Source: CAYONM01 sp964405325
GTDB taxonomy: Bacteria > Planctomycetota > UBA11346
Direction: 5' to 3'
Assembly (NCBI GenBank): GCA_964405325.1
Contig: CAYONM010000005.1
Coordinates: 1 to 51,531, forward strand
DNA length: 51,531 bases
Shown here: piece after piece, positions 8,386 to 15,671 of the stretch
How the letters are laid out: each line of letters begins with the position of its first letter
Position numbering within the stretch: position 1 is the first letter of the stretch
Translations under genes and position numbers: made by a program
Notes under the pieces: generated by a model
What the model was told of the DNA's origin: nothing
Databases searched by the model: none
Seen by the model: the letters and a program-made list of their open reading frames with translations, nothing else

Positions 8386-11300
8386 ATGATCCGTATCCTG
8401 ATCAGCGTCGTCATCTGTCTCGGATTCCTGTCCATGCCCAGATTGCAGGCGGCCGCGGTGGAGGACGCCAGCAGGCCGGACCCGGAGGCGATCCGTCTCG
8501 CTATCGAGGATCTGCAGCAACGTTTCGGCGCCGCCTATCCCAAGGCCGATGCCTGGTTGCAGCAGTTGGATCGTCTCGCCAAACAGTCGGACGAGGCCGG
8601 GCTGCGGGCTCTGCGGCGCGAGGCCCTGCTGGCCAATCCGCTGCTGGACTTCGAACGCCTGCTGCTGATCCGCCGCAACGCCGAGGGCGGTTCTCCTGGC
8701 AGGCTGCACAGGCATGCGCCGGTCCTGGGCCTGGTGCACGGCTGGCAGGCCAACTCCTCGCTGGGCCGGGGCGGCTGGGACAATGAGATCATGTTCCTGG
8801 AGGACTATAAGACCAAGCCGCGCCTGGAGATGCTGTACGATGCTCCGCTGCCGGAGCTGATTACGGACCTGGAGCTGCATTTCGACGGCGAGCGTCTGCT
8901 CTTCAGCATGATCGACGACAGCGACTTCTGGCAGATCCATGAGATCGGCATCGACGGCGACGGCTATCGCCGGGTCACACCCCTGGAGATGCAGGCCAAC
9001 AGCTACGACGCCTGCTATCTGCCCGATGAACGCATCATCTTCGCGTCCGATGCCACCGGTCAGGGCGTGCCCTGCACCAAGGGCAGCGATCCCGTCGCCA
9101 ACCTGCATCGCATGAATCCGGACGGTACCGGCATCCGCCGACTCTGCTTCGACCAGGACCAGAATTGGATGCCGACGGTGAACCACGACGGCTCGATCAT
9201 GTTCGCCCGCTGGCAGTATTCCGATCAGGCCCACTTTTTCGCGCGCACCCTGCTGCGCATGAATCCCGATGGCACCAACCAGCGGGATCTCTACGGCACC
9301 AATTCCTACTGGCCGACCTCGCTGTTCTATTCCCGGCCGATCCCCGGCAACCAGCACCAGTTCATCGGCATCGTCAGCGGTCACCATGGTGCGCCGCGCA
9401 TGGGCGAGATGATCCTTTTCGATCTGCGCAAGGGCACCCGCGAGACCGATGGTGTGGTGCAACGCATCACCGATCGCGGCGAAACGGTTCGGGCGAAAGT
9501 CGCTGACAAGCTGGTTGACGATTCCTGGCCGAAGTTCTTGCACCCCTATCCGCTGAGCGCCGAGTATTTCCTGGCCGCGGCCCAGCCGACCCCCGACAGC
9601 CTCTGGGGCATTTATCTGGTGGACGTGTTCGACAACATGGTGCTGCTGCACGAGGAGCCGGGCACGGTCCTGTTCGAACCGCTGCCGCTGCAAGCGCGCA
9701 CGCGGCCGCCGCTGATTCCGGACCGTGTCAATCTCGACAGCAGCGAGGCCCGGCTCTACATCGCCGATCTCTATCAGGGCCCGGGCCTCAAGGGTGTGCC
9801 CCGTGATGTGGTCAAGGGCCTACGCCTCTACACCTTCAATTTCCCCGCCACGGACGGCCATAAGAGCCATTCCCTCTACTGTGCCGCTATCGGTGGCGCC
9901 TGGGACCTGCATGCCGTGCTCGGCACGGCACCGGTGGAAAAAGACGGTTCGGCCTTTGTCACCGTGCCGGTCAACACGCCCATCGCCATCCAGCCGCTGG
10001 ACGCCGATGGCCAGGCCGTCCAGGTGATGCGGACCTGGCTCACCGCCATGCCGGGTGAAACCCTCAGCTGCGCCGGCTGCCACGAGAGCGTGGTCGAGGC
10101 CCCCGTCACCAAGCCCGGTTTGGCCATGTCGCGGCCGCCGTCGGCTCTGAAGCCCTTCTACGGACCCACACGTGGTTTCGATTTCCGGCGCGAGATCCAG
10201 CCCATCCTGCAGCGGCGTTGCATCGCTTGCCACGATGGCACGGTGGCGGAACGACCCGATCTGCGCGACCTGCCGGCCGAGGGCAAAAAGGAGCGACTCT
10301 TCGATCCCAGCTGGTTCTCGCGCAGCTATACCGCCCTGCAGCGTTATGTCCGCCGCCCCGGACCGGAGAGCCTGATGGAGGTGCTGCCCGCAGGCGATCA
10401 TCACGCCGACCAGAGCGAACTGGTGCAGATGCTGCGCAAAGGCCATCAGGGGGTGGAGCTGAATGCCGAGGAATGGGACCGCATCATCACCTGGATTGAC
10501 ATCAACGTGCCCTTCTATGGCACCTGGGGCGAGAATCCCACCACCACCAAGGCCGGGCACGAAGCCCTGGCCAAACGCAAACAGTGGTTGAAGCAATACG
10601 GCAACGTCGATTGGACTCTGGAGGAGATCCATGATCCCGGCCCGATGCCGGAGTATCAGGCGCCTGACCAGAAGCAGGAATGGCCGCCGCGTCCGCCGGA
10701 GGTCAGCGGCTGGCCCCTCGATGCCGCCAGCGCCAGCGCCAAACAGCGCGAACTGGAGCCGGCCCGCAAGACCCTGCAGGTGCCCGGCGGCGACAGCATC
10801 GAGCTGGTCCGTATCCCCGCCGGCCGTTTCGTCATGGGCAGTGCATTCGAGACCCCGGATGAATTGCCGCAGCACGTCGTGCGCATCGATCAGCCCTTCT
10901 GGATGGCCACGACGGAAATCACCAACGAGATCTTCCGCGCCTTCGCGCCGGAGCACGACAGCGGCAGCTTCAATATGATGGCCATGAGCCAATGGGGCCG
11001 TAAGCACTGGGATTCCATGGACCAGGGTGATCAACCGGCGGCCCGGGTCAGCTGGCGGCAGGCCCAGGCCTTCTGCGACTGGCTGAGCGAGCAGACCGGC
11101 GCCAGCGTGGTGCTGCCGACCGAGGCGCAGTGGGAATGGGCGGCGCGGGCCGGAAGCGATCTGGCCTTCTCACATTATAAGGAGGACGCCGATATTTCCG
11201 GCATCGCCAACGTCGCCGATAAGTCCTTCGGAGAATTCCACGATCGCACGACTTCGACCACCCGGGTCTTCGATGAGCGATGGAACGACAAGTCGGTCTC

Positions 11301-11589
11301 CACCATGAAGGTGGGGCGCAACGACGCCAATCCCTGGGGCCTGCACGACATGCACGGCAACATCGCCGAATGGACCCGCTCGCTCTACAAGCCGTATCCG
11401 TATGTTGCGGATGATGGTCGCAACGATGTCGGCGCCGAAGGTAGGCGGGTGCTGCGCGGCGGCTCCTTCGCCGACCGGCCGCATCGCTGCACCAGCTCCT
11501 TCCGGCTCGGACACCAGACCTGGATTCCGATCTACAATGCCGGCATCCGCATCGTGATCGCCGACGACGGATCCCTGGCGGCACGATGA
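8386..11589 (+). CDS. Secreted HzsA-like propeller / di-CXXCH / SUMF1-fold fusion protein (paralogue 2)
   Basis: The protein has 1,067 residues and is a close paralogue of the one at 1285-4608, sharing blocks such as YLVDVFDNMVLLHE. The frame is open to 8230, but the ATG at 8386 follows a strong purine-rich site (GAAGGGG) and starts a signal peptide (MIRILISVVICLGFLSM). The propeller region is followed by haem motifs CAGCH at 562-566 and CIACH at 612-616, with the same 50-residue spacing as paralogue 1. The C-terminal SUMF1 fold keeps one of the two FGE-type cysteines: C occupies the eighth place after RGGS, while the third place is D. A Tyr ligand such as that described after the first haem motif of anammox HzsA is not seen at the matching place in either paralogue. 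The function is unknown. Confidence 0.85.
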   Translation: MIRILISVVICLGFLSMPRLQAAAVEDASRPDPEAIRLAIEDLQQRFGAAYPKADAWLQQLDRLAKQSDEAGLRALRREALLANPLLDFERLLLIRRNAEGGSPGRLHRHAPVLGLVHGWQANSSLGRGGWDNEIMFLEDYKTKPRLEMLYDAPLPELITDLELHFDGERLLFSMIDDSDFWQIHEIGIDGDGYRRVTPLEMQANSYDACYLPDERIIFASDATGQGVPCTKGSDPVANLHRMNPDGTGIRRLCFDQDQNWMPTVNHDGSIMFARWQYSDQAHFFARTLLRMNPDGTNQRDLYGTNSYWPTSLFYSRPIPGNQHQFIGIVSGHHGAPRMGEMILFDLRKGTRETDGVVQRITDRGETVRAKVADKLVDDSWPKFLHPYPLSAEYFLAAAQPTPDSLWGIYLVDVFDNMVLLHEEPGTVLFEPLPLQARTRPPLIPDRVNLDSSEARLYIADLYQGPGLKGVPRDVVKGLRLYTFNFPATDGHKSHSLYCAAIGGAWDLHAVLGTAPVEKDGSAFVTVPVNTPIAIQPLDADGQAVQVMRTWLTAMPGETLSCAGCHESVVEAPVTKPGLAMSRPPSALKPFYGPTRGFDFRREIQPILQRRCIACHDGTVAERPDLRDLPAEGKKERLFDPSWFSRSYTALQRYVRRPGPESLMEVLPAGDHHADQSELVQMLRKGHQGVELNAEEWDRIITWIDINVPFYGTWGENPTTTKAGHEALAKRKQWLKQYGNVDWTLEEIHDPGPMPEYQAPDQKQEWPPRPPEVSGWPLDAASASAKQRELEPARKTLQVPGGDSIELVRIPAGRFVMGSAFETPDELPQHVVRIDQPFWMATTEITNEIFRAFAPEHDSGSFNMMAMSQWGRKHWDSMDQGDQPAARVSWRQAQAFCDWLSEQTGASVVLPTEAQWEWAARAGSDLAFSHYKEDADISGIANVADKSFGEFHDRTTSTTRVFDERWNDKSVSTMKVGRNDANPWGLHDMHGNIAEWTRSLYKPYPYVADDGRNDVGAEGRRVLRGGSFADRPHRCTSSFRLGHQTWIPIYNAGIRIVIADDGSLAAR

Positions 11590-11645
11590 ACGACATGCCC
11601 ATGAGGAACATCCTGTTCATGCGCACCTGTCTGATGCTCGTTCTG
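11586..11645 (+). pseudogene. Possible truncated start of a second locus 2 gene
   Basis: An ATG overlaps the stop codon of the HzsA-like gene (ATGA) and opens a frame with a hydrophobic, signal-peptide-like segment (MRNILFMRTCLMLVL). The family B palindrome then interrupts it at 11645. In locus 1 the corresponding place holds the propeller gene, which also opens with a signal peptide. The simplest reading is a remnant of a lost partner gene; chance is possible. Confidence 0.35.
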
Positions 11646-11724
11646 CGCCGCCCGGAACCCAGTCGGGTTCAATCGTATCGGTCGGCGCCCGGTTTTTGCT
11701 CTTACATCGAGGGGCAAGCCCCTC
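11645..11724. repeat. Interspersed palindromic repeat, family B, copy 1
   Basis: An 80-bp segment nearly identical to 48516-48594. It contains GAACCC (11655-11660) facing GGGTTC (11665-11670), the block GGCGCCCGG, and a perfect hairpin of GAGGGGC (11709-11715) and GCCCCTC (11718-11724) with an AA loop. The left outer arm is incomplete here. It lies between the locus 2 gene and the end of metE and might act as a terminator. Confidence 0.8.
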
Positions 11725-11741
11725 AGCGTCTACCGCCGTCG

Positions 11742-14033
11742 TCATCCGCGAAAACCTGGGCTGGGCAAGTGGCCACGCATTTGCTGTGCAGCAGTGAGCA
11801 TATTGCGCAGCGCAGCGTCAACTTCGGGCCAGCCGCGGGTTTTCAGTCCGCAGTCTGGGTTGACCCATATGCGCTCACGGGGGAGGCTGCGGCTGGCACG
11901 ACGCAGCAGGTTGACCATTTGGTCGGTGCTTGGCACCGCCGGGGAATGGACGTCGTAGACACCCGGCCCGATGGCGCCGGGATAGCCGACCTCCTCGAAG
12001 GCGTTCAGCAGCTCCATGTGAGAGCGGGAGGTCTCGATGGTGATGACATCAGCGTCCATGTCGGCGATGGGGCCGATGATGTCGTTGAATTCGCTATAGC
12101 ACATGTGGGTGTGGATCTGGGTTTTATCACGCACGCCAGCCGCGGTGATGCGGAAGGCCCGAATCGCCCAGTCCATGTAGGCTGGCCGGTCGCAACTGCG
12201 CAGGGGCAGCCCCTCACGCAGGGCTGGCTCATCGATCTGGATGATGGCGATGCCGGCGGCCTCAAGGTCAACCACTTCGTCGCGCAGGGCCCAGGCTAGT
12301 TGTTGGCAGACCTCACTGCGCGATATATCGTTGCGGACAAAGCTCCAATTGAGCATGGTGACCGGGCCAGTGAGCATGCCCTTGACCGCCTTCTGAGTGA
12401 GGCTTTGGGCATAGGTGGCCCAGCGCACGGTCATCGGGGCTGGGCGACTGATGTCGCCAACGATAATCGGTGGTTTGACGCAGCGACTGCCGTAACTCTG
12501 CACCCAGCCACCGCCGGTGAAGACGTAGCCATTGAGCAGCTCGCCGAAGTATTCCACCATGTCGTTCCGCTCGAACTCGCCGTGGACCAGGACATCCAGG
12601 CCGAGATCCTCTTGGCGCCGAATGCAGGCGGCGATTTCCTTTTCCAGGAAAGCCTCGTAGGCTGCCTGGTCGATACGGCCATCGCGCAGGGCGCGGCGCT
12701 GGCGCCGGACCTCAGCGGTTTGAGGGAAGGAGCCGATGGTGGTGGTGGGGTACTCCGGCAACGCGAGATGTTGCGCCTGCGCCGCGAGACGCTGATCGCG
12801 AGGACTCTGGCGGAGCCCGTGTTTTTCATTGGTCTGCCGGCAACGGTCACGAACCGCTGGCACCAGAGTTTGCGGAGACGCGCGGCGCGAGGCCAGCGCG
12901 CTGGCAGCGATTGCCAGATCAGTCGCCACGGAGTGTTCGCCAGCGTTCAGGGCCGAGGCCACTGTGTGCAGCTCAGCGCATTTCTGGGTGGCAAAGGCGA
13001 GCCACGAGCGCACCTCTGCACTCAGGTTGCGCTCGCCAGCGAGGTCAACGGGGACGTGCAGCAGCGAGCAACTGCTGGCGATCTGGAGCAGCTCGGCCGG
13101 ATGCCAGGCCAGCACAGCGCGGGCAGACGCGAGGACGGCCTCAAGATCGGCGCGCCAGATGTTGCGACCATCGATCAGACCAAGCGAGAGAAACCGATCG
13201 CTTGGCCAACGATCGGCAAGCGCGGCGACTTGTTCGGGAGCACGCACAAGGTCTAGGTGCAAGCCGTCGATCGGTAAGGAGCAAACGGTGTCGAGGTTCT
13301 CGGCCAAGCGGCCAAAGTAAGTCGTCAGCAGCAGACGCGGCCGGTGACCTTCGCGCAAGGTCTGGTAGGCTGTGCTGAGGGCCTGCTGCAGGGCGGCGTC
13401 GCCATCGCAGACCAGGATCGGTTCGTCGATCTGCACCCACTCCACCCCGGCTTCGGCCAGTGTCGTCAGGATTTGCTGATACACCGGCAGCAACTGCGGT
13501 AGCAGGTCGAGGGGATCGCCGCCATCGGTCCGCTTGGCCAAGCGCAGGAAGGTAAGGGGGCCGACCAGCACCGGACGGGTGGTGATATCCAGCTCGCGGG
13601 CTGCGTGGTATTCTTCCAGCAGCTTCTCGGGATGAGCTGTGAAATGAGTGCTCGCCTCAAGCTCGGGAACCAGGTAGTGGTAGTTGGTATCGAACCACTT
13701 GGTCATTTCGAGGGCTGGAACGCCCTTCGCGCCTCGAGCCATGCGGAAATAGGTGTCCAGGTCCACCGGCACGCTGCCGTCACCGAAGCGCTCTGGCACC
13801 GCACCAAGCAAACAGCAGGTGTCGAGGATGTGGTCGTAAAGGGTGAAATCGTTGCTCGGTATGACCGAGATGCCCGCTTGGTGCTGACGCTGCCAGCGTT
13901 CGGCGCGTATGCGCTTGGCCGCCTCACGGAAGGCTGCGGCGTTGAGGCTGCCAGACCAGAAGGCCTCTTGCGCACGTTTCAACTCGCGGTTTGGGCCAAT
14001 ACGGGGAAAGCCAAGGGTAGCAGTGGTAATCAT
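11742..14033 (-). CDS. metE: Cobalamin-independent methionine synthase
   Basis: The protein has 763 residues, the usual MetE length. It transfers the methyl group of 5-methyltetrahydropteroyl-polyglutamate to homocysteine, the last step of methionine synthesis, in the cytoplasm. The start is the ATG at 14033, preceded by AAAGGA seven bases upstream. The N-terminus reads TLGFPRIGPNRELKRA. The catalytic C-terminal barrel keeps the zinc ligands: His and Cys in HTHMCYSEFND, and the late Cys in NPDCGLKTRGW. It is divergent from a MetR-type regulator with 89 bases between the starts, the classic metE-metR arrangement. No B12 riboswitch is visible upstream. Confidence 0.97.
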   Translation of the reverse strand: MITTATLGFPRIGPNRELKRAQEAFWSGSLNAAAFREAAKRIRAERWQRQHQAGISVIPSNDFTLYDHILDTCCLLGAVPERFGDGSVPVDLDTYFRMARGAKGVPALEMTKWFDTNYHYLVPELEASTHFTAHPEKLLEEYHAARELDITTRPVLVGPLTFLRLAKRTDGGDPLDLLPQLLPVYQQILTTLAEAGVEWVQIDEPILVCDGDAALQQALSTAYQTLREGHRPRLLLTTYFGRLAENLDTVCSLPIDGLHLDLVRAPEQVAALADRWPSDRFLSLGLIDGRNIWRADLEAVLASARAVLAWHPAELLQIASSCSLLHVPVDLAGERNLSAEVRSWLAFATQKCAELHTVASALNAGEHSVATDLAIAASALASRRASPQTLVPAVRDRCRQTNEKHGLRQSPRDQRLAAQAQHLALPEYPTTTIGSFPQTAEVRRQRRALRDGRIDQAAYEAFLEKEIAACIRRQEDLGLDVLVHGEFERNDMVEYFGELLNGYVFTGGGWVQSYGSRCVKPPIIVGDISRPAPMTVRWATYAQSLTQKAVKGMLTGPVTMLNWSFVRNDISRSEVCQQLAWALRDEVVDLEAAGIAIIQIDEPALREGLPLRSCDRPAYMDWAIRAFRITAAGVRDKTQIHTHMCYSEFNDIIGPIADMDADVITIETSRSHMELLNAFEEVGYPGAIGPGVYDVHSPAVPSTDQMVNLLRRASRSLPRERIWVNPDCGLKTRGWPEVDAALRNMLTAAQQMRGHLPSPGFRG

Positions 14034-14122
14034 GAGCAGATCCTTTCTTAAGACAGGTAGATTATGGCTGCGCTTTCTGCTCTTGATCATTATGATGTCG
14101 AGTGCATGTTTGTCAGAACAAT

Positions 14123-15067
14123 ATGACAGACGTGCATAATGAGATCCTTAACCGCCAACACCTTGCCGCCCTTGCTGCGGTGGCGGCCTCCTCATCGCTC
14201 AGCGCAGCCGCTGCGACCGTGCATCAAAGCCAATCCGCCCTGTCGCACAGCCTCAGTCGACTAGAGGCCCGACTTGGCTTGGAACTGCTCGATCGTCGCA
14301 CCAGGCCCATCCAACTCACAGAGGCTGGACGTCTGTTGGCTGAGCGGGCCAACGGTATCCTGGCAGCCTTCGCCGACACGGAGCGTGAGCTGGCCAACCT
14401 GCGGGCTCGGCCGAACAGCCGCCTGCATATTGCCCTCGAATGCCACACCTGCATCGAGTGGCTGGCGCCTGCCCTGGATGTCTATCGTCACGAGTTTCCC
14501 GCCGTGGACCTGGATGTGCGGCTCGGATCGGCTTTCGACCCCTTACCTGGCTTACGGGCCGGTAGTTGTGATCTGGTGATCAGCGGCGAAACCCACGATC
14601 GGAGAGACGTGATCGCCGAACCGTTGTTTCGCTATGACATCGTTGGCGTGGTGCCAGCGGGTCATCCCTTGGCCCAGCGAGATTTTCTCGAACCCAAGGA
14701 TTTCCGAGCCCAAACAGTGATCACCTATCCTGTAAATGAATGTCGGCTGGATCTCTACACCCGCTTTTTGGAGCTCGAAGGTGTGGTGCCGGCTGGGCGA
14801 CGGACGGCTGAGCTCACCACTCTTATCTTGCAATGGGCGGCTTCGGGCCTGGGGGTGGCCGCCCTACCGCGCTGGGCGATACCGCCCGAGCGCTCAGATG
14901 TCGCGATCATGCAGCTAGGCCGCGACGGCTTGCACGCCGACCTGCGCGCCCTGCGTCGAAGTGGAGACGACACCATGGCCCATCTCAATGCCTGCGTGTC
15001 GATCATCCGCCGCAGCTGCTTTGCTCGGCTGCCCGCGATCCGTCCGGTGCCGCAAAATGAAACCTGA
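14123..15067 (+). CDS. metR: MetR-type LysR-family regulator
   Basis: The protein has 314 residues, with an N-terminal winged helix-turn-helix (TVHQSQSALSHSLSRLE) and a LysR effector-binding domain. The segment ALECHTCIEWLAPALDVYRH strongly resembles MetR, which senses homocysteine and activates metE. The ATG at 14123 matches the length of known MetR proteins; a GTG at 14102 in the same frame is an alternative, and neither has a clear ribosome-binding site. The divergent metE position supports the assignment. I could not find a convincing MetR operator half-site pair in the 89-base intergenic region. Confidence 0.9.
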   Translation: MTDVHNEILNRQHLAALAAVAASSSLSAAAATVHQSQSALSHSLSRLEARLGLELLDRRTRPIQLTEAGRLLAERANGILAAFADTERELANLRARPNSRLHIALECHTCIEWLAPALDVYRHEFPAVDLDVRLGSAFDPLPGLRAGSCDLVISGETHDRRDVIAEPLFRYDIVGVVPAGHPLAQRDFLEPKDFRAQTVITYPVNECRLDLYTRFLELEGVVPAGRRTAELTTLILQWAASGLGVAALPRWAIPPERSDVAIMQLGRDGLHADLRALRRSGDDTMAHLNACVSIIRRSCFARLPAIRPVPQNET

Positions 15068-15327
15068 AGCAGAAGGGCACAAAGACCCGCAGCTACCATG
15101 GCTGGTCCTGGACGGCGCGAGGCTTGTTGGTCAAAGCCCAGATTAACGAATTCAGCAACAGCAGCTCACGCTTGCTCTCTGGTGAAGCCCTCGCCGCCAA
15201 TGCCACCAACGCCGCCAAGGCCGCCAAGGCCCAGGTGGCCACCCATACCTCGGTCACGCTCAGCGGCAGCCCGCTGCCCAACCCTGGTCGCCTGTGCCTG
15301 TGCCTGGCTCGGTTTCAGCCCCACAGC
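15068..15327. other. Intergenic stretch without a supported gene
   Basis: Between metR and the nrd control region, an Ala-rich open frame runs from 15124 into the control sequences (to 15396). It lacks family resemblance and a clear ribosome-binding site, so I do not call it a gene. Confidence 0.5.
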
Positions 15328-15378
15328 GCGCTATATATTGTGGAATTGCGGTTGACATACCACAACATACAGGATGAT
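15328..15378 (+). promoter_or_regulatory. Tandem NrdR-box-like sites and promoter of nrdDG
   Basis: The 16-mer at 15328-15343 has the core CTATATATTG, which fits the NrdR box consensus (acaCwAtATaTwGwgt). A weaker match, with about 11 of 16 positions, lies at 15360-15375. The 32-base period is the usual spacing of paired NrdR boxes. TTGACA at 15352-15357 is a good -35 between the boxes. GATGAT at 15373-15378 may be the -10, with 15-base spacing, overlapping the second box. Binding of NrdR here would block transcription of the ribonucleotide reductase genes. Confidence 0.65.
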
Positions 15379-15387
15379 GCCGCTCGT

Positions 15388-15563
15388 CGCAGGTGACCTG
15401 TGGTGCTTCGTGTGCCAGGGTTGAAACGGGAAGTCCGGTGAGGAACGATGGTTCCGATTCCGGCGCGGACCCGCCACCGTGACCGGGGACTGGCCATCAC
15501 TGCCACCGGGTTGACCTGGGAAGGCGATGTCTGGGATGATCCGGGAGCCGGGATACCGGCCTG
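15388..15563 (+). ncRNA. Cobalamin riboswitch aptamer
   Basis: The leader of nrdD shows the conserved blocks of the cobalamin riboswitch in order: an AAACGGGAA block near 15424, GGTG at 15437, the CCCGCCACCGTGA core at 15470-15482, GCCACCGGG near 15502, and the 3' signature AGCCGGGATACCGGCC at 15546-15561. CAGG near 15390 can pair with CCTG near 15560 to close the structure. Adenosylcobalamin binding is expected to lower expression of nrdDG. Boundaries are approximate. Confidence 0.88.
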
Positions 15564-15572
15564 TGACTGGGT

Positions 15573-15634
15573 GCGCCGCCCTCGTGGTCAGGGACGCGGC
15601 GCCAACGCAGCGACCATCCGTGCGGAGGGCGGCG
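15573..15634 (+). promoter_or_regulatory. Expression platform with mutually exclusive hairpins
   Basis: Two alternative stems share the same left arm. GCGCCGC (15573-15579) can pair with GCGGCGC (15596-15602), or CGCCGCCCTC (15574-15583) can pair with GAGGGCGGCG (15625-15634), which is followed by TTTCCC. This layout fits a riboswitch switching element between the aptamer and nrdD. Which state turns the gene off cannot be read directly; only three T residues follow, so it is a weak intrinsic terminator at best. Confidence 0.55.
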
Positions 15635-15671
15635 TTTCCCGTGTCACCACTGACCACGCAGGAACGCCGCT

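Noticed and set aside
8293..11034. Antisense frames opposite the second HzsA-like gene
   Set aside because: They mirror the paralogue's coding strand and resemble the shadow of locus 1, without motifs or ribosome-binding sites.
15124..15396. Ala-rich 90-codon frame upstream of nrdD
   Set aside because: It runs through the NrdR-like sites and into the riboswitch, has no family likeness and no good ribosome-binding site.
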